Positions 15,713-25,091 of a DNA stretch of 64,000 nt are shown in pieces. The notes beneath the pieces are model-generated. The model ran no database searches. It saw only the letters and a program-made list of their open reading frames with translations, and was not told the origin of the DNA. Origin of the DNA: Saccharothrix luteola (GTDB lineage Bacteria > Actinomycetota > Actinomycetes > Mycobacteriales > Pseudonocardiaceae); NCBI RefSeq assembly GCF_020859565.1, contig NZ_JAJHUO010000024.1:62001-126000 (forward strand). The letters run 5' to 3'. The position numbers and the translations under genes are program-made. Position 1 is the first letter of the stretch. Each line of letters begins with the position of its first letter.

Positions 15713-16521
15713 GCCCGCGTCACCAGCTCGCGCAGCAGCGCGCCCATCCGGCTCGCCGCCGCCTGGCCCGCCTCCAGCACCTCTTCGTGGTTGAGCGGCT
15801 CGCCGGTGATGCCTGCGGCCAGGTTCGTCACCAGGGACAGGCCGAACACCTCCACACCCTCCGCGCGTGCCGCGATGGCCTCCAGCACGGTGGACATCCC
15901 GACCAGGTCCGCGCCCATCGTGCGCAGCATCCGGATCTCGGCGGGCGTCTCGAAGTGCGGCCCGGGCAGGCCCGCGTAGACGCCGTCCTCCAGCGACGGG
16001 TCGATCTCCCGGGCGAGGTCGCGCAGGCGTGGCGAGTAGAGGTCGGTGAGGTCCACGAACCGGGCCCCGACCAGCGGCGACGACGCGGTCAGGTTCAGGT
16101 GGTCGCTGATCAGCACCGGCTGGCCGACCGTCATGCCCTGCCGCAGCCCGCCCGCCGCGTTGGTCAGCACGACCGTGCCGACACCCGCCGCGGCGGCCGT
16201 GCGCACGCCGTGCACGACCTTGGCCACGCCCTTGCCCTCGTACCCGTGCGTCCGGCCGAGCATGACCAGCACGTGCTTGTCGCCGACGCTCACCGACCGC
16301 ACCGTGCCGCCGTGGCCGACGGCGGTGGGCGCCTCGAACCCGGGCAGCTCGCCCATGGGCACCTCGGCGTCGGGCTCGCCGATGAGGTCGGCGGCGGGGC
16401 GCCACCCCGACCCGAGGACGACGGCGATGTCGTGCCTGCCCACCCCGGTCCGCTCGGCCAACGCCTTGGCCGCGTCGGTGGCCAGGGCCTCAGGGGTGGT
16501 GTTCTCATCGATACCGGTCAC
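15709..16521 (-). CDS. punA: Purine nucleoside phosphorylase
   Basis: The 270-residue product cleaves purine nucleosides with phosphate into base and ribose 1-phosphate. The GTG at 16521 gives VTGIDENTTPEALA. The trimeric PNP (PNP/MTAP) fold is shown by IAVVLGSGWRPAADLI (phosphate loop), GRTHGYEGKG, LTNAAGGLRQGMTVG and GPHFETPAEIRMLRTMGADLVGMST with the base-binding Glu, then VTNLAAGI. A TAGGCT hexamer (16529-16534, read on this strand) lies exactly 7 nt before the GTG, pointing to a leaderless start. The operon punA-pmmB would channel ribose 1-phosphate into sugar phosphate metabolism. In M. tuberculosis the equivalent is often called deoD. Confidence 0.94.
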   Translation of the reverse strand: MTGIDENTTPEALATDAAKALAERTGVGRHDIAVVLGSGWRPAADLIGEPDAEVPMGELPGFEAPTAVGHGGTVRSVSVGDKHVLVMLGRTHGYEGKGVAKVVHGVRTAAAAGVGTVVLTNAAGGLRQGMTVGQPVLISDHLNLTASSPLVGARFVDLTDLYSPRLRDLAREIDPSLEDGVYAGLPGPHFETPAEIRMLRTMGADLVGMSTVLEAIAARAEGVEVFGLSLVTNLAAGITGEPLNHEEVLEAGQAAASRMGALLRELVTRA

Positions 16522-16790
16522 GGGCGCGAGCCTAATAGCCGCCTCGCGCCGGTGCCCGCAGTGCCGCGGTCCCACTGGCACCGCGACGGGCGGAGCGGTT
16601 GACGGGTGGAGCGGTGGGACGTGGCATCCGACCGATCGGCGATCCGCCGTGCCTTGCACGACCTGTGCGGCTCGACCGCGGTCACGTGTGCGCTGCGGAA
16701 TTCGAAGACCCGAAAGACCACGCCGTTCGCCGAGCGAATGGTCGAGAATCCGCCGGCATCCGGACTGGTGCGTCCGTACGGTCGATTCCT

Positions 16791-18002
16791 GTGAATGTTC
16801 TCCCTGCCGCCAAGAATCCGATCGCCACCCGACCGCGCGGATCCGCGGTGTGGTTCATGTCGCTCGCGGCCGCGCTCGGGACGTCCACCATCTACCCGCT
16901 GCAGCCCGCGATCGCGGATGTCGCGGATTCCCTGGGCTCTTCCATCGCCTCGGTCGGAATCGCGCTCGCGTGCGGCCCGGTCGGCTATCTGGTCGGACTC
17001 GGCCTGCTCGTTCCGCTGGTGGACCGCTTCTCCCCGAGACGGGTGCTCGCGGCCCAGTTCGGGGTCCTGGCAGTCGCGTTGGCGGCGGGTGCCGCGGTGG
17101 GCAGCGCAGTGGTGTTGGGACTGGTGATCGGCGTGATCGGAGCCTGTTCGGCGGTGGGCGCGGGCCTCAGTTCGCTGGCGGGCCGGCTCGCCGCCGAACG
17201 TCGACGCGCGACTGTCCTGGGAATCGTCACCGCCGGGATCTCGGCCGGGATCCTCGCCGGCAGGATCGTGGGCGGTCGGCTCGCCGACGAGATCGGCTGG
17301 CGCGGGACGCTCCTCGTGTTCGCTGCCGCCTGCGCGCTGGTCGCGCTGTGCTCACTGGCGGTGCTCCCGGCCGCGCGGGGCGGCGTCGGTCACGGCTACC
17401 TCGCCACCCTGCGCTCGGTTCCGGGGTTGTTCGCCCGGCACGCGCCGCTCCGGCTCGCGGCAATTCGCGGCGCGCTGTGGTTCTTCGGGTTCTGCGCCGT
17501 GTGGTCCGGGCTCGCGGTAGCCCTCTCCGCGCCGCCGCACTCGTACCCGGCCGATCGGATCGGCCTGTACGCGCTGGCCGGCCTCACCGGTGTCCTCGCG
17601 ACACAGGTCGCCGGCGCCTGGACCGATCGAGTGGGCGCGCGGCGCGTCGTCCTGGCGGGCTTGGCCGTGGCCGGGACCGCCGCGGTCGTCCTCGGCTTCA
17701 CGCTCGCGAACACCGTCGTGACCCTTGTGTGCCTGGCCCTGTTCGACGCCGGTCTCTTCGCCGCCCAGGTCGCGAATCAGAGCACCGTTCTGTCCATCGA
17801 CCCGGCGGCGCCCGCGCGTTTCAACAGCGCGTACATGCTGGTGTACTTCGTGGGCGGAAGCCTCGGCACCGCTTTCGGCGCGACCGCCGTCGAATGGTTC
17901 GGCTGGCCGATCACCGCCGCGATCACGACCGCCGTCATCGGAATAGCGGCCACGATCACCGCTCTCGCGCGCCAGGGCGCGACCGCGCGTTCGGTTCCGT
18001 GA
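16791..18002 (+). CDS. Major facilitator superfamily transporter
   Basis: The 403-residue product has about twelve membrane segments. The GTG at 16791 is chosen because TACGGT (16777-16782) lies 8 nt upstream, fitting a leaderless start; the frame is open further upstream but encodes no membrane-like sequence. The loop between TM2 and TM3 has LVPLVDRFSPRRVLAAQ, the MFS motif A region. LAAERRRATVLGIVTAGISAGILAGRIVGG and WRGTLLVFAAACAL resemble drug or metabolite exporters of the AraJ/PbuE group. Codon use is slightly less GC-biased than in neighbours. It is divergent from punA across a 270-bp region with no recognised feature. The substrate is unknown. Confidence 0.85.
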   Translation: MNVLPAAKNPIATRPRGSAVWFMSLAAALGTSTIYPLQPAIADVADSLGSSIASVGIALACGPVGYLVGLGLLVPLVDRFSPRRVLAAQFGVLAVALAAGAAVGSAVVLGLVIGVIGACSAVGAGLSSLAGRLAAERRRATVLGIVTAGISAGILAGRIVGGRLADEIGWRGTLLVFAAACALVALCSLAVLPAARGGVGHGYLATLRSVPGLFARHAPLRLAAIRGALWFFGFCAVWSGLAVALSAPPHSYPADRIGLYALAGLTGVLATQVAGAWTDRVGARRVVLAGLAVAGTAAVVLGFTLANTVVTLVCLALFDAGLFAAQVANQSTVLSIDPAAPARFNSAYMLVYFVGGSLGTAFGATAVEWFGWPITAAITTAVIGIAATITALARQGATARSVP

Positions 18003-18043
18003 TGGAGCGACCGGTATTCGGCGGCGGATGTCGCCGCATTCAC

Positions 18044-19729
18044 CTAGTCGGTCACCCGGAACGTCGGCGCGATCGTGTCGAACAGCCGACTGCGCCCCGT
18101 CTCCTCCTGCTCGGTCGGCACGACGACCTCGACCACCCACAGGTCGTTGCCGCGGGGCAGCACCCGCGAGTACCGGCTTCGGCGCAGGTCAGGGCCGGGG
18201 GAGACGGTGCCGCGGGTCAGCGGGGTGGCCCGTTCCACGGTCCGGTAGCTGTACTGGACGCCCGGCTCCTTGCCGCCCGGCGGCAGGACGTCGGTCGCTT
18301 CCAGGGCCTCGCCGAAGTACTGGTCCTCCGCCCACCGCGACCGCACCAGCCGCAGGTAGTCCTCGATCGTGTTGCGCTCGTAGTAGTCCGGGAACCGCTG
18401 CACGGTCACCTCGTACCACCCGTTCGGCGCGACCAGGTGCACCACCGTGCTCGGGCCGAGCCCGTTGTTCGCCCGCTGCTCCAGGAAGCTGGTCCAGTCC
18501 GGCCCGACCTCGATGGTGAACTCCGCGCCCTGCTCGCCGTTCGCCGCCGCGGCCGACGCGGTGGTCGGCAGCAGCGGCGGCGTCTCGGTGATCGCGGGCG
18601 GTGACGGCGCCTCCTGGGTCGGCGGCGGCAGGAGGGACGCGCCGGCGACCGTCCTGGTCAGGGCGAAGCCCGACACGCTGCCGATCGCGAACAGCACCAC
18701 CGCCGACAACGCCACCAGCACCGTCAGCCCCGGCCGCCGGGTCAGCTCGCGCGTCGGCGCCTCCGCCACCATGAACGGCAGCGGCCCGGGATCGGCGGCC
18801 AGCGGCGTCTCCGGCGGTATCGGCGGCTTGACCGGCGCCGGCCGGACGACCTCCACCACCGGCCGGGTGGCCGACGACGCCGGGAACACGTCGACGCCCG
18901 GCTCCGGCAGCAACGGCCGGACCAGCCGCCGCACCTCGGCCAACGTGATCCGCTCGTCCGGCGCCTTCACCATCAGCCCCGCGACCACCGCCTCCAGCGC
19001 ACCGCAGGCCGACGCCGACGGCACGTCGCCGTGCACCACCTGGTTGATCGTCTGCAGCACGTTCGCGCCCTCGTACGGCTGCTGCCCGGTCATCGCGGCG
19101 AACAGCGTCGCGCCCAACGACCACTGGTCCGCCGCGAACGACACCGCTCCGCCCGCCGCCACCTCGGGCGCGATGAACGCGGGCGTCCCCAACGTGATCC
19201 CGCGGCTGGTCAGGGTGGCCTCGGCGACGTTGCGCGCGATGCCGAAGTCGGTCAGCTTCACCCGGCCGTCGTCGGCCACCAGCACGTTGCCCGGCTTCAC
19301 GTCCCGGTGCGTGATCCCGGCCCGGTGCGCGGCCTCCAGCGCGGCGGCCACCGCGTCCGCCACCACCGCGCCCTGCACGTCGGTCAACGGACCGCGCTGC
19401 CGCACGACCTCCGCCAACGACGACGACGGCACCAGCTCCATCACCACGTACGGGTCGCCGTCGACCTGCACCACGTCGTACAACGTGACCAGGTTCGGGT
19501 GCGCGAGCGCCGCGGCCGAGCGCGCCTCCCGGAGCGTGCGCTCCCGGAGCACCTCGCCCTCGTCGTCCGGCCCGCCCGCCGGGCGCAGGATCTCCTTCAC
19601 CGCGACGTCCCGCCGCAACACCTCGTCGTGCGCCGCCCAGACGGTGCCCATCGAGCCACGCCCCAGGACGTGCCGCAGGCGGTAGCGGCCGGCGATCAGT
19701 CGCTCGGATTCCACTGCGCCATCATCCAC
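18044..19729 (-). CDS. Membrane-anchored Ser/Thr protein kinase (PknB-like)
   Basis: The 561-residue product starts at GTG 19729 (a second in-frame GTG lies at 19714). The cytoplasmic kinase domain covers residues 15-275: glycine loop LGRGSMGTVW, AVKEI with K45, HRDVKPGNV with catalytic D143, DFG 161-163 and APE-equivalent IAPEV. A Pro-rich juxtamembrane linker follows, one membrane segment at about 330-353 (LVALSAVVLFAIGSVSGFAL), and an extracellular domain of about 200 residues without PASTA repeats. The ectodomain, with WTSFLEQ and NGWYEVTVQRFPDYYERN, resembles secreted domains of unknown ligand in actinobacterial kinases. It is divergent from mutA. Confidence 0.93.
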   Translation of the reverse strand: MDDGAVESERLIAGRYRLRHVLGRGSMGTVWAAHDEVLRRDVAVKEILRPAGGPDDEGEVLRERTLREARSAAALAHPNLVTLYDVVQVDGDPYVVMELVPSSSLAEVVRQRGPLTDVQGAVVADAVAAALEAAHRAGITHRDVKPGNVLVADDGRVKLTDFGIARNVAEATLTSRGITLGTPAFIAPEVAAGGAVSFAADQWSLGATLFAAMTGQQPYEGANVLQTINQVVHGDVPSASACGALEAVVAGLMVKAPDERITLAEVRRLVRPLLPEPGVDVFPASSATRPVVEVVRPAPVKPPIPPETPLAADPGPLPFMVAEAPTRELTRRPGLTVLVALSAVVLFAIGSVSGFALTRTVAGASLLPPPTQEAPSPPAITETPPLLPTTASAAAANGEQGAEFTIEVGPDWTSFLEQRANNGLGPSTVVHLVAPNGWYEVTVQRFPDYYERNTIEDYLRLVRSRWAEDQYFGEALEATDVLPPGGKEPGVQYSYRTVERATPLTRGTVSPGPDLRRSRYSRVLPRGNDLWVVEVVVPTEQEETGRSRLFDTIAPTFRVTD

Positions 19730-19772
19730 ACTGGGTCATCATCCACCAGCGTGGAAGACTGGCATCTGCATC

Positions 19773-19788
19773 GTTCACGGCGGTGAAC
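19773..19788. promoter_or_regulatory. Palindrome between the kinase gene and mutA
   Basis: gttcac and gtgaac flank a 4-bp centre (gttcacggcggtgaac). A second dyad-like element, actaccggtgagt (19805-19817), lies just before mutA. Their position in the shared upstream region makes them candidate operators for methylmalonyl-CoA mutase control. No regulator is identified. Confidence 0.35.
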
Positions 19789-19830
19789 CTCACATAGCCG
19801 CCGAACTACCGGTGAGTAACACTGCGGAGC

Positions 19831-21801
19831 ATGATGGAGCCGTCAGGCGAGTTGGCGTTGGCCGCCGAATTCACCACCCCTGACCGCGACCAGTGGCTGG
19901 ACCTGGTCCGAGGCGTGCTGCGCAAGTCGGGCGCGGACTTCGGGTCGCTGATCACCACCACCTACGACGGCATCGCCGTGCAGCCGCTCTACACCGCCGC
20001 CGACGGGGCGCCGGACGCCGGTTTCCCCGGCCTGGCCCCGTTCACCAGGGGCGGTCGGCCGCAGGGCGCGGTCGAGGGCTGGGACGTCCGCCAGCAGCAC
20101 CGGGCCGCCGACCGCGAGGCGGTGATGGCAGACCTGGAGAACGGCGTCACGTCGCTGTGGCTCAAGGGGCTCGACCCGGCTGCCTACGACGACGTGCTGG
20201 CCGACGTCTACCTGGACCTCGCGCCGGTGGTCGTGGACGCGGGCGCGGACTTCCTCGAAGCCGGGCGGGCCATGCTGCGGGTCTGGGACCAGCGACCCGT
20301 GCTCGCCAGTGAGGTGCGGGGCAACGTCGGCGCGGACCCGTTGGGCGTGCAGGCGCGCACGGGGCAGCCCGCCGACCTCGCCGCCCTGACCGACCTGCTC
20401 GGCAAGGCGCGTGAGTTCCCCGGGCTGCGCCTGGTCGTCGTGGACGGCCTGCCGTTCCACGAGGCCGGCGGCTCGGACGCGGAGGAGCTGGGCGCGTCCC
20501 TCGCGGCCGGCGTGGCGTACCTGCGGCACCTGACCGAGGCCGGGCTGGACGTCGCGGAAGCCGTGCGGCTGCTGGAGTTCCGGTACGCGGCGACCGCCGA
20601 CCAGTTCCTCACCATCGCCAAGTTCCGGGCCGCCAGGCGGCTGTGGGCGCGGGTCACCGAGGTCGCCGGCGCGCCGAGCCCGCAACTGCAGCACGCGGTC
20701 ACGTCGCCCGCGATGATGACCCGCCGCGACCCGTGGGTGAACATGCTGCGCACCACCGTGGCGTGCTTCGGCGCCGGCCTCGGCGGCGCGGACGCGGTGA
20801 CCGTGCTGCCGTTCGACCACGCGATCGGCCTGTCCGACGACTTCGCCCGGCGCATCGCCCGCAACACGCAGTCGCTGCTGCTGGAGGAGTCGAAGCTGGC
20901 CGCCGTGATCGACCCGGCGGGCGGCTCCTGGTACGTGGAACGGCTCACCGACGACCTCGCGCGGGCCGCCTGGGCGTGGTTCCGCGAGATCGAGGCCGCC
21001 GGCGGGCTGCCCGCGGCGTTCGACCTGGTCGGCGACCGGATCGCGGCCACCTGGGAACGGCGCCGGGCGAACCTGGCCGACCGGACCGACGCGCTGACCG
21101 GCGTCAGCGAGTTCCCGAACCTCGGCGAACAACCCGTGACCCGCCCGCCCGCACCCGAAGACCGACCCGCGCCCGGCGTGCCGCCGGCCTCCGAAGACCC
21201 GCCCGCACCCGAAGACCCGCCCGCACCCGAAGACCCGCCCGCACCCGAAGGCGCGTCCGCCCCCGCAGGACCCGGCAACGGCCACGCTCCGCAGGAGTCC
21301 CCCTCGGGGGATCCCCGGTCTTCATTCTCCCAGAAGGGTCCGACAATCCCGGGGCGCCGAACCCGGCCCCTCCCGCGCATCCGCTACGCCCAGGACTTCG
21401 AGGCGCTGCGGGACGCGGCCGACGCGAGCCCCGAACGCCCGAAGGTCTTCCTGGCCACCCTGGGCCCGGTCGCCGCGCACACCGCGCGGGCCTCGTTCGC
21501 GGCGAACCTGTTCCAGGCGGGCGGCATCGAGACGCCGGACGCCGGTCCCACCAGCACGGTGGACGACGTGGTCGCGAAGTTCCGCGAGAGCGGCGCCCGG
21601 ATCGCCTGCCTGTGCGGCAGCGACGCAGGCTACGCCGAACTGGCCGCACCCGTGGCGCGAGCGCTGCGCGAAGCGGGCGCGGAGCGGATCCTGCTGGCCG
21701 GCAAGCACCCCGCCGTCGACGTCGACGAGCACGTCTTCACCGGCTGCCCGGCCCTGGAAGTGCTGGAGCGCACGTTCGAATCCCTTGGAGTCCAGCGATG
21801 A
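19831..21801 (+). CDS. mutA: Methylmalonyl-CoA mutase small (beta) subunit
   Basis: The 656-residue product is the non-catalytic partner of MutB in the B12-dependent isomerisation of (R)-methylmalonyl-CoA to succinyl-CoA. The barrel half is recognisable by GLAPFTRGGRPQGAVEGWDVRQQ, FLTIAKFRAARRLWARVTEVAG and DPAGGSWYVERLTDDLARAAW. The C-terminal half (about 518-656, IRYAQDFEALRDAADASPE onward) is a B12-domain-like fold lacking the cobalt-binding DxHxxG, as expected for this subunit. Between them is an unusual linker of about 80 residues with tandem PPAPED units and a GDPRSSFSQKGPTIPGRR stretch. The stop overlaps mutB by 4 nt. Confidence 0.95.
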   Translation: MMEPSGELALAAEFTTPDRDQWLDLVRGVLRKSGADFGSLITTTYDGIAVQPLYTAADGAPDAGFPGLAPFTRGGRPQGAVEGWDVRQQHRAADREAVMADLENGVTSLWLKGLDPAAYDDVLADVYLDLAPVVVDAGADFLEAGRAMLRVWDQRPVLASEVRGNVGADPLGVQARTGQPADLAALTDLLGKAREFPGLRLVVVDGLPFHEAGGSDAEELGASLAAGVAYLRHLTEAGLDVAEAVRLLEFRYAATADQFLTIAKFRAARRLWARVTEVAGAPSPQLQHAVTSPAMMTRRDPWVNMLRTTVACFGAGLGGADAVTVLPFDHAIGLSDDFARRIARNTQSLLLEESKLAAVIDPAGGSWYVERLTDDLARAAWAWFREIEAAGGLPAAFDLVGDRIAATWERRRANLADRTDALTGVSEFPNLGEQPVTRPPAPEDRPAPGVPPASEDPPAPEDPPAPEDPPAPEGASAPAGPGNGHAPQESPSGDPRSSFSQKGPTIPGRRTRPLPRIRYAQDFEALRDAADASPERPKVFLATLGPVAAHTARASFAANLFQAGGIETPDAGPTSTVDDVVAKFRESGARIACLCGSDAGYAELAAPVARALREAGAERILLAGKHPAVDVDEHVFTGCPALEVLERTFESLGVQR

Positions 21802-23993
21802 TCCCGAACTTCGCCGACATCGACCTGGGCGAACCCACCACCGCCGGCGACGCCGCGCAGTGGCACGCCGCGCTCCAGGAGGCGACCGGCAAGGGCGCGG
21901 ACGCGTTGACGTGGGAGACGCCCGAGGGCATCGGCGTCAAACCCGTCTACACCGCCGCCGACACCGAGGGCCTCGACTTCCTCGCGACCTACCCGGGCAT
22001 CGCGCCGTTCCTGCGCGGCCCGTACCCGACGATGTACGTCAACCAGCCGTGGACGATCCGGCAGTACGCCGGGTTCTCCACCGCCGAGGAGTCCAACGCC
22101 TTCTACCGCCGCAACCTCGCGGCCGGCCAGAAGGGCCTCTCCGTCGCCTTCGACCTGGCCACCCACCGCGGCTACGACTCCGACCACCCCCGCGTGGCCG
22201 GTGACGTCGGCATGGCGGGCGTGGCCATCGACTCGATCTACGACATGCGCCGGCTGTTCGACGGCATCCCGCTCGACAGGATGAGCGTGTCGATGACCAT
22301 GAACGGCGCGGTCCTGCCGATCCTGGCGCTGTACGTCGTCGCGGCCGAGGAGCAGGGGGTGGCGCCCGAGCAGCTCGCCGGGACCATCCAGAACGACATC
22401 CTCAAGGAGTTCATGGTCCGCAACACCTACATCTACCCGCCGAAGCCGTCCATGCGGATCATCTCGGACATCTTCGCGTTCACCTCGCGGCGGATGCCGA
22501 AGTTCAACTCGATCTCCATCTCCGGCTACCACATGCAGGAAGCCGGCGCGACGGCCGACCTGGAGCTGGCCTACACGCTCGCGGACGGCGTGGAGTACCT
22601 GAGGGCGGGCCGTGACGCGGGACTGGACGTCGACGCGTTCGCGCCGCGGCTGTCGTTCTTCTGGGCGGTCGGCATGAACTTCTTCATGGAAGTCGCCAAG
22701 ATGCGGGCCGCCCGGCTGCTGTGGGCGAAGCTGGTCAAGACGTTCGACCCGAAGTCGCCGAAGTCGCTGTCCCTGCGCACGCACTGCCAGACCTCCGGCT
22801 GGTCGCTGACCGCGCAGGACGTGTTCAACAACGTCGCGCGCACGTGCGTCGAGGCGATGGCCGCCACGCAGGGGCACACGCAGTCGTTGCACACCAACGC
22901 GCTGGACGAGGCGTTGGCGCTGCCGACGGACTTCTCCGCGCGCATCGCCCGCAACACCCAGCTGCTGCTCCAGCAGGAGTCCGGCACCACGCGGGTGATC
23001 GACCCGTGGGGCGGCAGCGCGTTCGTCGAGCGCCTCACGCACGACCTGGCGCACCGCGCGTGGTCCCACATCACCGAGGTCGAGGCCGCGGGCGGGATGG
23101 CGCAGGCCATCGAGGCGGGCATCCCGAAGCTGCGCATCGAGGAGGCCGCCGCGCGCACCCAGGCGCGCATCGACTCCGGTCGGCAGCCCGTGATCGGCGT
23201 GAACAAGTACCAGGTCGAGTTCGACGAGAAGATCGACGTGCTCAAGGTCGACAACGCCGGGGTGCGCGCGCAGCAGCTGGCGAAGCTGGCCCGGTTGCGC
23301 GAAGAACGCGACCAGTTCGATGTGGACTCCGCGCTGACCGCGCTGACCGACGCCGCGGGCTCCGACGGCAACCTGCTGGAGCTGGCGATCGCCGCGGCCC
23401 GCGCCAAGGCCACCGTCGGGGAGATCAGCGAGGCGCTGGGCAAGGTGTGGGGCAGGCACTCCGCGCAGATCCGCACCATCACCGGCGTCTACCGGGAGGA
23501 GGCGGGGTCCGTGTCCAACGTCGTGGCCACCCGCGAGGTGGTGGAGGCGTTCGCCGAGGCCGAAGGGCGTCGGCCGCGCATCCTGGTCGCCAAGATGGGC
23601 CAGGACGGGCACGACCGCGGCCAGAAGGTGATCGCGACCGCGTTCGCCGACCTCGGCTTCGACGTGGACGTCGGCCCGCTGTTCCAGACGCCGGAGGAGG
23701 TCGCGCGCCAGGCCGTCGAGGCCGACGTGCACATCGTCGGCGTGTCGTCGCTGGCCGCCGGCCACCTCACGCTGGTGCCCGCGCTGCGCTCGGCGTTGGC
23801 GGGAATGGGCCGCGAGGACATCATGATCGTGGTCGGCGGCGTGATCCCGCCCCAGGACTTCGACGCGTTGCGCGAGGCGGGCGCGGCGGCGATCTTCCCG
23901 CCCGGCACGGTCATCGCCGACGCGGCGGGCGACCTGCTGCGCGGGCTCGCCGAGCAGCTCGGCCACGACGACCTGCCGGGACGAGATGGCTAA
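21798..23993 (+). CDS. mutB: Methylmalonyl-CoA mutase large (alpha) subunit
   Basis: The 731-residue catalytic subunit binds adenosylcobalamin and the CoA substrate. The ATG at 21798 overlaps the mutA stop and gives MIPNFADIDLGEP. The substrate barrel contains FLRGPYPTMYVNQPWTIRQY, SVAFDLATHRGYDSDHP and SISGYHMQEAGA. The C-terminal B12 domain has DGHDRGQK (DxHxxG, base-off cobalt ligand His) near residue 603, then GVSSLAAGHLTLVP and GGVIPPQDF. The length is normal. It is followed by meaB with an 8-nt overlap. The trio completes propionyl-CoA breakdown, or supplies methylmalonyl-CoA units when run in reverse. Confidence 0.98.
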   Translation: MIPNFADIDLGEPTTAGDAAQWHAALQEATGKGADALTWETPEGIGVKPVYTAADTEGLDFLATYPGIAPFLRGPYPTMYVNQPWTIRQYAGFSTAEESNAFYRRNLAAGQKGLSVAFDLATHRGYDSDHPRVAGDVGMAGVAIDSIYDMRRLFDGIPLDRMSVSMTMNGAVLPILALYVVAAEEQGVAPEQLAGTIQNDILKEFMVRNTYIYPPKPSMRIISDIFAFTSRRMPKFNSISISGYHMQEAGATADLELAYTLADGVEYLRAGRDAGLDVDAFAPRLSFFWAVGMNFFMEVAKMRAARLLWAKLVKTFDPKSPKSLSLRTHCQTSGWSLTAQDVFNNVARTCVEAMAATQGHTQSLHTNALDEALALPTDFSARIARNTQLLLQQESGTTRVIDPWGGSAFVERLTHDLAHRAWSHITEVEAAGGMAQAIEAGIPKLRIEEAAARTQARIDSGRQPVIGVNKYQVEFDEKIDVLKVDNAGVRAQQLAKLARLREERDQFDVDSALTALTDAAGSDGNLLELAIAAARAKATVGEISEALGKVWGRHSAQIRTITGVYREEAGSVSNVVATREVVEAFAEAEGRRPRILVAKMGQDGHDRGQKVIATAFADLGFDVDVGPLFQTPEEVARQAVEADVHIVGVSSLAAGHLTLVPALRSALAGMGREDIMIVVGGVIPPQDFDALREAGAAAIFPPGTVIADAAGDLLRGLAEQLGHDDLPGRDG

Positions 23994-24987
23994 GCCCGTC
24001 GACGTCGGCGAGTACGCCAAGGGCGTGCTCGCCGGCAACCGGGGCACGCTGGCGCGCGCCATCACGCTGGTCGAGTCCACGCGCCCGGACCACCGCGCGT
24101 CGGCGCAGGAGCTGCTGGTCGAGCTGCTGCCGCACTCGGGCAACGCGCACCGCGTGGGCATCACCGGCGTGCCCGGTGTCGGCAAGTCGACGTTCATCGA
24201 CGCGTTCGGCTCGATGCTGACCGCGCAGGGCCACCGGGTGGCGGTGCTGGCGGTCGACCCGTCGTCCACCCGCACCGGCGGCTCGATCCTGGGCGACAAG
24301 ACCCGGATGGCCCGGCTCGCGGTCGACGAGGCGGCGTTCATCCGACCGTCGCCGACCTCCGGCACGCTCGGCGGCGTGGCCAGGGCGACCCGCGAGTCGA
24401 TCGTGCTGGTCGAGGCCGCGGGTTACGACGTGGTGCTGGTCGAGACGGTCGGCGTCGGCCAGTCCGAGGTCGCGGTGGCCAACATGACGGACTGCTCGCT
24501 GCTGCTCACCCTCGCCCGCACCGGCGACCAGCTCCAGGGCATCAAGAAGGGCGTGCTCGAGCTGGCCGACGTGATCGCGGTCAACAAGGCCGACGGCCCG
24601 CACGAACTGGACGCCCGCAAGGCCGCCCGCGAGCTGGCCGGGGCGCTGCGGCTGCTGCGCCCGCCGGACGCCCGGTGGCACCCGCCTGTGCTGACGTGCA
24701 GCGGGCTGGACGGCTCCGGGCTCGACACCGTGTGGCAGCAGGTCGTCAAGCACCGGGAGACGCTGGAGGCGGCCGGTGACCTGGCCGAGCGGCGACGTCG
24801 GCAGCAGGTCGACTGGACCTGGGCCATGGTGAACGACCAGCTGCTCACGAGCCTGCGCGCGGCGCCGGGCGTGCGCTCGGTGGTGCCCGAGGTGGAACGG
24901 CAGGTGCGCGCCGGCGAGGTGACCGCCACGCTGGCCGCCGAACGCATCCTGGCCGCGTTCCGCGCCGACGCCGAACAGGGCAGGTAG
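23986..24987 (+). CDS. meaB: Methylmalonyl-CoA mutase-associated GTPase (MeaB/ArgK)
   Basis: The 333-residue G3E-family GTPase protects and reloads adenosylcobalamin on the mutase. Walker A is GVPGVGKST (61-69). The switch region is VLAVDPSSTRTGGSILGDKTRM, with DxxSxxTGGSILGDKTRM typical of MeaB. Walker B is VVLVETVGVGQSE, and the guanine-specificity motif is AVNKADG. The C-terminal helix, with AERILAAF, mediates dimerisation. It overlaps mutB by 8 nt, so translation is coupled and stoichiometric expression is expected. Old 'ArgK arginine kinase' labels for this family are misannotations. Confidence 0.97.
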   Translation: MAKPVDVGEYAKGVLAGNRGTLARAITLVESTRPDHRASAQELLVELLPHSGNAHRVGITGVPGVGKSTFIDAFGSMLTAQGHRVAVLAVDPSSTRTGGSILGDKTRMARLAVDEAAFIRPSPTSGTLGGVARATRESIVLVEAAGYDVVLVETVGVGQSEVAVANMTDCSLLLTLARTGDQLQGIKKGVLELADVIAVNKADGPHELDARKAARELAGALRLLRPPDARWHPPVLTCSGLDGSGLDTVWQQVVKHRETLEAAGDLAERRRRQQVDWTWAMVNDQLLTSLRAAPGVRSVVPEVERQVRAGEVTATLAAERILAAFRADAEQGR

Positions 24988-25091
24988 CGGGCACGTTCCG
25001 GCCCCGTTCGCTCACAGCACGTGAACGAAAGCCGGTTTGGATGACCACCGACAGTGGTAACCACGAAAGGCGGTGGCTAGGCTTGGCGACC

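Noticed and set aside
19730..19830. Cobalamin riboswitch upstream of mutA
   Set aside because: The gap is only about 100 bp and I saw no B12-box-like conserved core; protein operators fit better.
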